7,312 nucleotides of DNA from Collinsella sp. AF02-46-1 (GTDB taxonomy: Bacteria > Actinomycetota > Coriobacteriia > Coriobacteriales > Coriobacteriaceae), in contig CAKXKM010000042.1 of the NCBI GenBank assembly GCA_934876235.1, positions 8,691 through 16,002 on the forward strand, in the 5' to 3' direction. How positions within the stretch are numbered: position 1 is the stretch's first letter; each line of letters opens with the position of its first letter. Position numbers and translations under genes: made by a program. This document shows positions 1 through 5,923 of the stretch, in pieces. Under the pieces are notes generated by a model. That model made no database searches. It was not told the origin of the DNA and was given only the letters and a program-made list of their open reading frames with translations.

Positions 1-434
1 TGGCGCGCAAGGGCTCTCTCATGGACACCATGCGCTATGACGACGAGACGCGCCTGCTGGAGCACGTGAAGATTTACTCCGCGGTGCTGGCTGACTGGCA
101 GCGCGACGGTCTCGATGCTCAGCATGCCGATGACCTGGCGTACTTCCTATGCGATCTGGTGCTGTACGATGCGCTCAGGTTGCTGGGCTCGGACTGCGGC
201 AAGGTGTTTGCTGCCGTCGCCGCGGCCCTTTCCGGTTCTGCCGTGGGCAGCGATGCTGCGCTCGCACAATGCGCTCCTTCTGTTGCTGCTATGGTGCGTG
301 CAGCGCTTACCAGCAAGGCCCCCAATGCCCGTGAGTGCAAAAAGCTCATGTTCGATTACGACGTCTTGAGGTTTGGGCGCTTGGGCGCCTGCAAACGCAT
401 GGCAGCGAACGCCCTGGGAAAGCGAGAAGTGTAG
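1..434 (+). CDS. C-terminal part of a probable family 2 glycosyltransferase (5' end outside window)
   Basis: The frame is open from position 3, so the 143 residues seen are the end of a longer gene; the ATG at 21 is probably internal. The segment begins Ala-Arg-Lys-Gly-Ser-Leu-Met. This resembles the Arg-x-x-Ser-(Ile/Leu)-Met element that follows the catalytic domain in many GT2 enzymes, where a helical tail comes next. The rest is Ala/Leu-rich and apparently helical, with no signal peptide or membrane span. No catalytic residues lie in the visible part, so the GT2 assignment rests on that short motif and on the neighbour. The stop TAG (432-434) directly abuts the ATG of the tandem glycosyltransferase, which implies one operon and coupled translation. 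A likely role is sugar transfer during surface polysaccharide assembly. The sugar and acceptor cannot be told. It could instead be another helical protein of the glycan locus. Confidence 0.55.
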   Translation, partial: ARKGSLMDTMRYDDETRLLEHVKIYSAVLADWQRDGLDAQHADDLAYFLCDLVLYDALRLLGSDCGKVFAAVAAALSGSAVGSDAALAQCAPSVAAMVRAALTSKAPNARECKKLMFDYDVLRFGRLGACKRMAANALGKREV

Positions 435-2861
435 ATGAGTATCAAGCGTTTGGCACTTTGCCGCAGCCAGGGCCGTCTTTTTGTGCTGCTTCGTTTTGCC
501 GGTCAGGATGTCGCCGCGCTTATTGAGCGGGAGGGTTCTCAAGCGTTTGCCCATGCGACGACGAGCGGCTCTTGTGTGCCGTCGCTGGTGCTCCCGGTCG
601 ATCACGGCCGCGTGCTGGCGCTTTGCTCGTCGATGAATGTCGTTTTTGCATCCGGTGGCCAAAGGTTGGGCTCCATTCGCCTCGATAGCCGCGTGGCCAA
701 GCTGGAATCCAAGATTAACTACAAAGCAAAGCCTGCGCTGTGCGCACTTATCCGCGATGCGCAGCGTGGTGAACACTGCGGTCGCTACGAGATCGATGCC
801 ATTCGCTATTTGCCGGCAGACGCCGGCGCGGTGTGGCGCTATGAGGTTACCTGGGCGGGAGACTCCCAGTGCGCGCCTGAGCTTCAGATCTTCGATACGC
901 ATATGAATGCCATCGATGCTACCGTGCATGTGTTTGAATCGCAGGTCGATGTGCCGCAGCAGAATGGATGCCGTGTCAATAAAACGTATCTGAGCGTTGA
1001 GATGCCTCAAGATATACGAGATTTTGTCGCGATTGTGAGCGATTCCACAGAGCAGATCCAGAGCGGGTTTTGCGCCATGGATGGTCGCCTGTACAACGGC
1101 ATGGTCGACGACAGCTGGAACCGCATGAAGGATGCACGCGTTGATGACGCAGCTTATCGACGTTGGTTTGAGCAACATCGCGCAAAGCCGGGCGATTTGG
1201 CGTGCCAGCGTGTCGCTTCGGCGGCCTTTGCCTATAGGCCGCTCGTGAGCATTGTGGTGCCGTGTTACAAGACTGATCGGGTTTACCTGCGCGAGCTGCT
1301 GGACTCGGTGATAGCCCAGAGCTATGACAACTGGGAATTGCTGTTCATGGACGCCTCGCCCGAATGGGATGCGGTGGCCAATCTTGCGGCAAGTGCCAAC
1401 GACGAGCGCGTTCGTCGCATTGGGCTGCCCGGCAACGGCGGCATTGTGGTCAACACCAACGCAGGTATTGAGCAAGCGATGGGCGACTACGTCGCGTTCT
1501 TGGACCATGACGACATTCTGGAACCGGACGCGTTATTCCAGTATGTTTCCGCACTGAATAAGGCGGCCGAGGGCGAGCGTCCCCAGGTCCTGTTCTGCGA
1601 TGAGGACATGTTCCAGAAAACGGGGGAGTGGGGCCAGCCGGTCTTTAAGACCGTACTCAACGTCGACCTGCTCTATAGCCATAACTGCGTGACGCATTTC
1701 CTGATGGTGGAGAAGGCGCTCATCGATCACATTGGTTTGTCCCCAGAAGACGTTGCGGGCGCCCAGGACTACGACTTGACGCTTCGCTGCTTTGTAGCCG
1801 GCGCGCGCTTTGAGCACGTTGCGCATGTGCTGTATCACTGGCGCGTTCATCCGGGATCGACCGCCGACGGTTCTGCCGATAGTAAGCCGTATGCTATTGA
1901 AGCCGGGCGCCTTGCGCTGCAGCGCCACTTTAACGCGCTGGGCATTTGCGGAACGGTCGAGGAGACCGAGACGCCGTTTGTCTACCGTATGCGCTATGCG
2001 CTGCCAAAGCCTGCGCCGCTGGTGAGCATTGTGATTCCCACCAAGGATCACGTCGAGACGCTCGACGCCTGCGTGATGTCGATCGCCCAGAAGGCCACGT
2101 ATGCCAACTACGAGATCGTCTTGGTGGAGAACAACAGCGAAGACCCGGAGACGTTTGCGTATTACGAAACCCTTCTGGAGCGCATAGCGGCTGCATCTGG
2201 TGGCAAGGGCACGGCGCGCGTTGAGTGGTGGCCGGGCGAGTTCAATTACTCCCAGATCATCAACTTTGGCGTTGAGCATGCCAAGGGCGACTATCTGCTG
2301 CTGTTGAACAACGATACCGAGGTCATAAGCCCCGGCTTTATTGAAGAGATGATGGGCTATCTGATGCGTCCCGATGCGGGCGTGGTGGGCGCCAAACTCT
2401 ATTTTGCCGATCATCTGGTGCAGCATGCCGGCATTTTGGTTGGCGTGCGCGGCGCACTTGCCCATGCCAACCAGGACTTCTCGGCAAAGCGCGAGGGATA
2501 CCTTGCCCGTGCTGTACGTCCCGGCAACTTTAGCGCCGTAACGGGCGCCTGCCAGATGGTTCGTCGCGACGTGTTTGAGCAGGTCGGAGGCTACAACGAG
2601 GAGTTCGCCGTCGGCTTTAACGATGCGGACTTTTGCCTCCGTGTGCGGGAGGCGGGCTACCGCACCATCTTTACGCCCTATGCCGAGCTGTACCACTACG
2701 AGTTCACCTCGCGCGGCAGGGAAGAGGCCAGCGAGGAGAAGCTGCGCCGTTGGAAGCGCGAGCAGGCGCTGTTCATGCAGCACTGGCCTGAGTTCTTCCT
2801 CGATGGCGACCCGTGGCTCGGACCAAACCTATCCTCCGACAGTGAGTACTTCTCGTTTTAG
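435..2861 (+). CDS. Tandem-domain family 2 glycosyltransferase (surface polysaccharide synthesis)
   Basis: This 808-residue protein has two GT-A fold GT2 domains. Domain 1 spans about residues 269-500. It starts with Pro-Leu-Val-Ser-Ile-Val-Val-Pro, carries the acidic metal/nucleotide-sugar motif DHDD at 357-360, and has AQDYDL (D445, D447) at the usual place of the catalytic base. Domain 2 spans about 528-780. It restarts with the same Val-Ser-Ile-Val-Ile-Pro strand, has NND at 625-627, VTGACQM near 702, NDAD at 730-733 and LYHYE around H754. Both therefore look catalytically intact. Residues 1-268 match no domain I recognise. Two-domain enzymes of this kind build rhamnan, O-antigen or other cell-wall glycans, often adding two sugars in turn, from activated nucleotide sugars in the cytoplasm. 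There is no signal peptide or obvious membrane span. The ATG follows the previous stop with no gap and only a weak purine-rich leader, so translation is probably coupled. The stop overlaps the end of the opposing ATPase gene. Confidence 0.93.
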   Translation: MSIKRLALCRSQGRLFVLLRFAGQDVAALIEREGSQAFAHATTSGSCVPSLVLPVDHGRVLALCSSMNVVFASGGQRLGSIRLDSRVAKLESKINYKAKPALCALIRDAQRGEHCGRYEIDAIRYLPADAGAVWRYEVTWAGDSQCAPELQIFDTHMNAIDATVHVFESQVDVPQQNGCRVNKTYLSVEMPQDIRDFVAIVSDSTEQIQSGFCAMDGRLYNGMVDDSWNRMKDARVDDAAYRRWFEQHRAKPGDLACQRVASAAFAYRPLVSIVVPCYKTDRVYLRELLDSVIAQSYDNWELLFMDASPEWDAVANLAASANDERVRRIGLPGNGGIVVNTNAGIEQAMGDYVAFLDHDDILEPDALFQYVSALNKAAEGERPQVLFCDEDMFQKTGEWGQPVFKTVLNVDLLYSHNCVTHFLMVEKALIDHIGLSPEDVAGAQDYDLTLRCFVAGARFEHVAHVLYHWRVHPGSTADGSADSKPYAIEAGRLALQRHFNALGICGTVEETETPFVYRMRYALPKPAPLVSIVIPTKDHVETLDACVMSIAQKATYANYEIVLVENNSEDPETFAYYETLLERIAAASGGKGTARVEWWPGEFNYSQIINFGVEHAKGDYLLLLNNDTEVISPGFIEEMMGYLMRPDAGVVGAKLYFADHLVQHAGILVGVRGALAHANQDFSAKREGYLARAVRPGNFSAVTGACQMVRRDVFEQVGGYNEEFAVGFNDADFCLRVREAGYRTIFTPYAELYHYEFTSRGREEASEEKLRRWKREQALFMQHWPEFFLDGDPWLGPNLSSDSEYFSF

Positions 2862-3814
2862 TGCGAAGTATCCTCCAGAGCTGCAAGAGCGGTGGGGTTC
2901 AGGTACTCCTCGTTCAAGCAGCTCTTGTCATATCGAAAACGTGTGTCTCGTGAGCATTCGATGAGTTCTGCAGTAAAGAACTTCTCCCAGCTAAAGAACT
3001 TTGAGCTTTCGATATGTTCAGCGGGGTTAAGCAGCATGTCCTTAATGTGTTTGCTGTTGAATAATCCCGACTTCAACACGAGCCATTCAAACGATTCCGG
3101 TAGGAATAGCTTGATGTTCTTTCGGCGCAATAGAGCAGCTGCTTCCGCAATTTCTGGTCCAAAGGCGGCACCGTCGGCAATCACGAGGATGTCGTTTTCC
3201 GGTGCGTCCATAATGCAGTTGCAAATATTTGATTTGCCTCCCGCGCTGATGCATTTAATGCTGCTCTTTTTGCATAGCAAACTGAAGAATTCGTAGCCCG
3301 AATTTGTGTCCTCGACAATGACAAGCTCGGGCCTCTCGCCTCTAAAATCAGTATCACCGTAAATACGATATGTAGAGGTGTAGACACGAGAGTAAACGGG
3401 ATACTTCGTTGTGGTTCGGTTGGTGTTCTTAAGACCGTAGATTTCATCAACGCTATAGGGCAGTTGGCGCAGTGACTCTCTGGCGACAATTACGTAGTAG
3501 TTTGAGCTACGCTTTGCTTCATGGGCAAATTCTCTTGATCGAACAAAAGTATTGCCCTCATCAATAAAAACAATACTGCTGGAAATCTCTTGGAGATCTC
3601 TACGCCAATATTTTCCAGATATTGTTTTACAGGGCACTTTGCAACTTACTGTTACGCCGCTTTGTGCCCCAAGCTCTTCGTGAGCTGCCACCATATCAAG
3701 CAGAGTTGTCTTGCCTGTAGCACTGTTACCTTGGATGATGGTCAGATTTCTATTGATGGTCAGTTTAAACTGAACCCGGTTATTTTGAATAATTACCTTG
3801 TATGATCCGCGCAT
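2858..3814 (-). CDS. Small P-loop ATPase with degenerate Toprim-like C-terminal domain
   Basis: I place the start at the ATG read down from 3814, giving 318 residues. It has AAGGGAG eight bases upstream, while the in-frame ATG at 3835 has no comparable site. The N-terminal half is an ATPase: Walker A GNSATGKT at residues 29-36, and Walker B IVFIDE at 81-86. A strand, VIVAR, at 108-112 may be a sensor-like element. I see no LSGGQ signature, so it is not a complete ABC ATPase. The second half has the order expected of a Toprim fold: VIVEDTNSG with E168, a Ser-Ala-Gly-Gly-Lys turn at 190-194, then LVIADGAAFGPE with D214. The classic DxD is reduced to a single aspartate. OLD-family nucleases combine ATPase and Toprim domains but are much longer. 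No signal peptide; probably cytoplasmic. Its ATG overlaps the stop of the DUF4869-like gene, so the two are co-translated. The gene is AT-richer than the glycosyltransferase genes, which suggests transfer. The ATPase call is firm; the Toprim call and function are inference. Confidence 0.85.
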   Translation of the reverse strand: MRGSYKVIIQNNRVQFKLTINRNLTIIQGNSATGKTTLLDMVAAHEELGAQSGVTVSCKVPCKTISGKYWRRDLQEISSSIVFIDEGNTFVRSREFAHEAKRSSNYYVIVARESLRQLPYSVDEIYGLKNTNRTTTKYPVYSRVYTSTYRIYGDTDFRGERPELVIVEDTNSGYEFFSLLCKKSSIKCISAGGKSNICNCIMDAPENDILVIADGAAFGPEIAEAAALLRRKNIKLFLPESFEWLVLKSGLFNSKHIKDMLLNPAEHIESSKFFSWEKFFTAELIECSRDTRFRYDKSCLNEEYLNPTALAALEDTSH

Positions 3815-4263
3815 CAGGAGTTCTCCCTTAGGCATTTTCCAGCTATGGGGACAAGGTCAAACATTGTGTGGACTATATCGCCCGTATTTGCAATGGTTAC
3901 CGTGAATTTGCCGTTTCCAAAATCCATTATGTGGTAGAGATTGATTGTTAGATCCTTTTGCGCGGCGATCCTCAGAATCCAGTAGGCGCAATTATCACCG
4001 CAATTTGAGGCGTTATATATATTCTGCGGCATAAAGTACATAAGCAGTAGCGTTTTGGTGCCGCTGGATAGTTTCTCGGGAGGAATGATGCCTAGAATCT
4101 TGGTATCGATTGCATTGGGGCCTACCACGGTGCCTTTGTCGATGGATTTTATGACCCTTTGGGCAAAGGAGTCTTGAAACCACTGGGGCGAATATACGTT
4201 ATCGAAGTAAACGGACGTGTTGTAGATAACGTTTTCCATATCACCATAGTGAATTGTTAGCAC
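3814..4263 (-). CDS. DUF4869-like protein, partner of the adjacent ATPase
   Basis: This 149-residue protein is read from a GTG at 4263-4261. AAGGAG sits five bases before it, and the family as I remember it begins Met-Leu-Thr-Ile-x-(Tyr/Phe)-Gly-Asp-Met, exactly what this start yields. The upstream in-frame ATG at 4293 lacks a Shine-Dalgarno sequence and would add ten unrelated residues. Conspicuous segments are IHYGDM at 4-9, YNTSVYF at 14-20, IKSIDK at 38-43, LSSGTKTLLL at 65-74 and the cysteine pair CGDNC at 88-92. I know these as typical of DUF4869, found mainly in Firmicutes, with no function known to me. There is no signal peptide, membrane span or known catalytic motif. Its stop TGA shares one base with the ATPase start (TGATG), so the pair is almost certainly a functional unit made in fixed ratio. 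It may be a sensor, substrate or regulator of the ATPase, but nothing in the sequence decides this. Confidence 0.8.
   Translation of the reverse strand: MLTIHYGDMENVIYNTSVYFDNVYSPQWFQDSFAQRVIKSIDKGTVVGPNAIDTKILGIIPPEKLSSGTKTLLLMYFMPQNIYNASNCGDNCAYWILRIAAQKDLTINLYHIMDFGNGKFTVTIANTGDIVHTMFDLVPIAGKCLRENS
3823..3829 (-). promoter_or_regulatory. Shine-Dalgarno site deciding the ATPase start
   Basis: On the minus strand this reads AAGGGAG, eight bases before the ATG at 3814. It lies inside the end of the DUF4869-like gene. Its strength and spacing favour the ATG at 3814 over the ATG at 3835, which is preceded only by a weak GGAAA-type sequence. Confidence 0.75.
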
Positions 4264-4268
4264 GTCAG

Positions 4269-4274
4269 CTCCTT
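4269..4274 (-). promoter_or_regulatory. Shine-Dalgarno site deciding the GTG start of the DUF4869-like gene
   Basis: The minus strand reads AAGGAG five bases upstream of GTG at 4263. This near-perfect site, together with the family-typical N-terminus that results, makes the GTG the likely start. The ATG at 4293 would lie only a few bases after the transcription start predicted from the -10 box at 4306-4311. Confidence 0.8.
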
Positions 4275-4305
4275 CGGCTTGCTGATTTGGCATCTAGTGA
4301 GATTG

Positions 4306-4311
4306 ATTATA
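4306..4311 (-). promoter_or_regulatory. Candidate -10 box for the DUF4869-ATPase operon
   Basis: The minus strand reads TATAAT, a perfect consensus hexamer, 42 bases upstream of the GTG start. No good -35 hexamer lies 16-18 bases further upstream; that place holds AACGCC inside a GC-rich inverted repeat. Activator-dependent or repressed use is possible. This is a sequence match only. Confidence 0.45.
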
Positions 4312-4325
4312 TCGCAGCACATGAG

Positions 4326-4344
4326 GCGGGCGTTATCGGCCCGC
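4326..4344. repeat. GC-rich inverted repeat next to the operon -10 box
   Basis: GCGGGC (4326-4331) and GCCCGC (4339-4344) are perfect inverted copies around a seven-base loop. The element sits where the -35 region of the minus-strand promoter should be and stands out in AT-rich surroundings. No T tract follows on either strand, so I read it as a possible operator rather than a terminator. Confidence 0.4.
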
Positions 4345-4519
4345 GGTAGATGTGATTGATGACCAAGGTTTGTATTTTGTTGCTTTATTATTCAGTTCAC
4401 TCGTTTAATCAGTTCGCTCATGCGCTAAGTTTGCCTTAGAAGCTATTTAGCGTAACGGTTGAGGTGTGGCGACTCATATTTAAATTGCAGTCACAAAGAC
4501 ACCTTTTATCGATTTCCCG

Positions 4520-4548
4520 TTGAAATACTGAATTGATAGTTTAAAAAT
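4520..4548 (+). promoter_or_regulatory. Candidate promoter of the 418-residue secreted repeat protein
   Basis: TTGAAA (4520-4525) is a five-of-six match to the -35 consensus. After 17 bases comes the A-rich hexamer AAAAAT (4543-4548), a weaker -10. Transcription would begin near 4555, giving a leader of about 30 bases. The Shine-Dalgarno site AAGGA (4576-4580) lies six bases before the ATG at 4587. The prediction rests on hexamer match and spacing alone. Confidence 0.4.
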
Positions 4549-4586
4549 AACTTAAGAGAGCCTTAAATCTCGGAAAAGGATGTCGT

Positions 4587-5843
4587 ATGAAAAACCTTCG
4601 AGAAAGATGGCACGGACTAACAGTGCTGGGAGTTGTTGCATTTGCTGCTGCCTGCATGACGGTTGCCCCGGCGCCCTCATTTGCTGATATTGCTGGCGGT
4701 GGCGGAGGCGGTGGACCGATTACGGAATGGTGTTCCGACGGTCGTCCGAAGACTGGACTCGTTCGGTGCGAGGACGGCAACCTTCGCTATTTCGATCCCG
4801 AAACTGGCGCCATGGTCACGAACCAGTGGCATAACGAATACGAAGCTGTCTGGTACTATTTTGGCGCTGACGGGACCGCGGTGTCGGGCTGGCAGTCTAT
4901 CGGTGGGGACAAGTATTACTTCTATCCCGAAAACCATGATATGGCATACGGCCGAGTTCAGATTGACGGCAAGAACTACTTCCTGAACACCCCTGGTGCC
5001 AACGCCGATGGCCGCATGCAGCATAGTGGCTGGTTCTACGACTCCATCTACGGAAAGTGGTCCTATGCGACCTCCGACGGTGAGCTATTGACCGGTTGGC
5101 ATAATCTCGGCGGGGCTTGGTACTATTTCAACGAATCTGGGGTCATGCTGACTGGCTGGATCAACGATTCGGGTACCTGGTACTACACTAATGCCTCCGG
5201 TGCGATGGTCACTGGCTGGCTCAACATCGGCGGTACGTGGTTCTACCTCGACGGCTCGGGCGCCATGGTCGCTAACAGCTGGCGCAGCCTCGGCGGCTCC
5301 TGGTACTGGTTCGGCGACTCCGGTGCAATGGCCACTGGCTGGTTCTTGGCAGGCGGCTCTTGGTACTATGCGAGCGGTTCGGGCGCCATGGCAACCGGCT
5401 GGCTCAGCAATGGCGGCACGTGGTATTGGCTCGGAGGTTCGGGCGCTATGGCCTCTAACTCTTGGGCTAACGTTGGTGGAGTTTGGTACTGGTTCGACGA
5501 TTCCGGCGCGATGGCCACCGGCTGGCGTCAGGTCGGCGGCGCCTGGTACTACTTTAGCGGTTCCGGCGCTATGGCTCACGACGCCTGGGTCGGCGACTAC
5601 TACCTCCAGTCTTCCGGTGCCATGGCTACGAATGCCTGGGTTGGCTCCTACTATGTCGGCGAGGACGGCAAGTGGATTCCGGGCTACGGTTTAGTTTGGT
5701 ATAAGAACGGTAGCGATGTTTACCATACGCATAAGTGCCGTACCGTTGGTAAGGACGCAAAGGGCTATTCGCAGATCTCTATTCAGGAGGCCCAGAGGCG
5801 TGGCGCTTCACGAGAGTGCAAAAACTGCCAGCAAATTGGCTAG
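4587..5843 (+). CDS. Secreted cell-wall-binding repeat protein with C-terminal Cys/His domain
   Basis: This 418-residue protein begins with a Sec signal peptide: basic residues 2-9, a hydrophobic core at about 11-27, and likely cleavage after A33 (Ser-Phe-Ala). Seven glycines follow at 37-43. C49 and C61 could form a disulfide. From about residue 66 to 363 it consists of cell-wall-binding repeats, degenerate at first and regular from T169, with units of 20-21 residues such as TGWLSNGGTWYWLGGSGAMA. Such modules bind choline or other envelope polymers in other Gram-positive bacteria; the ligand here is unknown. The tail, about 367-418, is different: Tyr-His-x3-Cys (H380, C384) and Cys-x2-Cys (C411, C414) flank an ISIQEAQRRGAS helix, like small putative metal-binding modules at the ends of other secreted proteins. 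No enzyme domain or LPxTG anchor is present. The start has AAGGA six bases upstream. The protein is probably held on the cell surface by the repeats, with the tail as its functional part. Confidence 0.9.
   Translation: MKNLRERWHGLTVLGVVAFAAACMTVAPAPSFADIAGGGGGGGPITEWCSDGRPKTGLVRCEDGNLRYFDPETGAMVTNQWHNEYEAVWYYFGADGTAVSGWQSIGGDKYYFYPENHDMAYGRVQIDGKNYFLNTPGANADGRMQHSGWFYDSIYGKWSYATSDGELLTGWHNLGGAWYYFNESGVMLTGWINDSGTWYYTNASGAMVTGWLNIGGTWFYLDGSGAMVANSWRSLGGSWYWFGDSGAMATGWFLAGGSWYYASGSGAMATGWLSNGGTWYWLGGSGAMASNSWANVGGVWYWFDDSGAMATGWRQVGGAWYYFSGSGAMAHDAWVGDYYLQSSGAMATNAWVGSYYVGEDGKWIPGYGLVWYKNGSDVYHTHKCRTVGKDAKGYSQISIQEAQRRGASRECKNCQQIG
5091..5640 (+). repeat. Tandem 60-bp coding repeat array
   Basis: This is the DNA counterpart of the regular repeat block (residues about 169-351). 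Units of 60-63 bases share near-identical cores such as TCGGGCGCCATGG and GGCGGC-x-TGGTA. Units starting TGW and units starting NSW or DAW alternate imperfectly, the latter preceded by one extra residue. The last unit is shortened to about 16 residues. The close DNA similarity suggests recent duplication or gene conversion, and copy number may vary between strains. Confidence 0.8.
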
Positions 5844-5869
5844 CACATTACTGAGCTAGTTTTGATTGA

Positions 5870-5897
5870 GGCCCCGTTGCCCTGAAGCGACGGGGCC
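5870..5897 (+). terminator. Strong hairpin after the 418-residue protein, terminator-like
   Basis: Bases 5870-5880 pair with 5887-5897 in an 11-bp GC-rich stem (one G-T pair) around the six-base loop CCTGAA. It begins 27 bases after the stop at 5843. No T tract follows, so it is not a textbook intrinsic terminator. It may terminate with help, or protect the 3' end of the transcript. Confidence 0.55.
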
Positions 5898-5923
5898 GCT
5901 GCGTGATTGGATACCGTGCTGTT

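Larger units (their letters stand above)
4264..4586. other. AT-rich intergenic region between divergent genes
   Basis: This stretch of 323 bases carries no convincing coding sequence. It holds the leader and -10 box of the minus-strand operon, the GC-rich inverted repeat at 4326-4344, and an imperfect direct repeat (TCAGTTCACTC at 4392-4402, TCAGTTCGCTC at 4409-4419). It also holds the inverted pairs CTAAG/CTTAG (4425-4439) and CGCTAA/TTAGCG (4423-4452), and the promoter and Shine-Dalgarno site of the plus-strand secreted protein. By hand count 4501-4560 has only 17 G or C in 60 bases, the lowest of the lines I counted. Confidence 0.7.

Noticed and set aside
147..1508. Long minus-strand open frame (453 codons) opposite the first two genes
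   Set aside because: It is the mirror of G+C-rich plus-strand coding sequence, spans two good genes and shows no domain. The plus strand carries unmistakable glycosyltransferase motifs.
1533..2783. Minus-strand open frame of 416 codons opposite the glycosyltransferase
   Set aside because: Low-complexity His/Arg/Ala-rich translation without motifs, fully inside a confirmed gene.
2858..3814. Full-length OLD nuclease or ABC ATPase
   Set aside because: The protein is too short, and no LSGGQ signature or complete Toprim DxD is visible.
3815..3835. ATG at 3835 as the ATPase start
   Set aside because: It adds seven residues without a good Shine-Dalgarno sequence, while the ATG at 3814 has AAGGGAG at proper spacing and overlaps the upstream stop.
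2858..4263. Classical toxin-antitoxin pair
   Set aside because: The sizes and order are compatible, but neither protein shows a known toxin fold or a DNA-binding antitoxin motif.
4326..4344. Intrinsic terminator
   Set aside because: The stem is only 6 bp, no T tract follows on either strand, and it lies between divergent starts, where no transcript needs to end.
5085..5579. Minus-strand open frame with Pro/Ala-rich repeats
   Set aside because: Its repetitiveness is only the complement of the wall-binding repeat array.
5091..5640. CRISPR-like periodic repeat
   Set aside because: The 60-bp period is in frame, encodes a conserved protein repeat and has no unique spacers.
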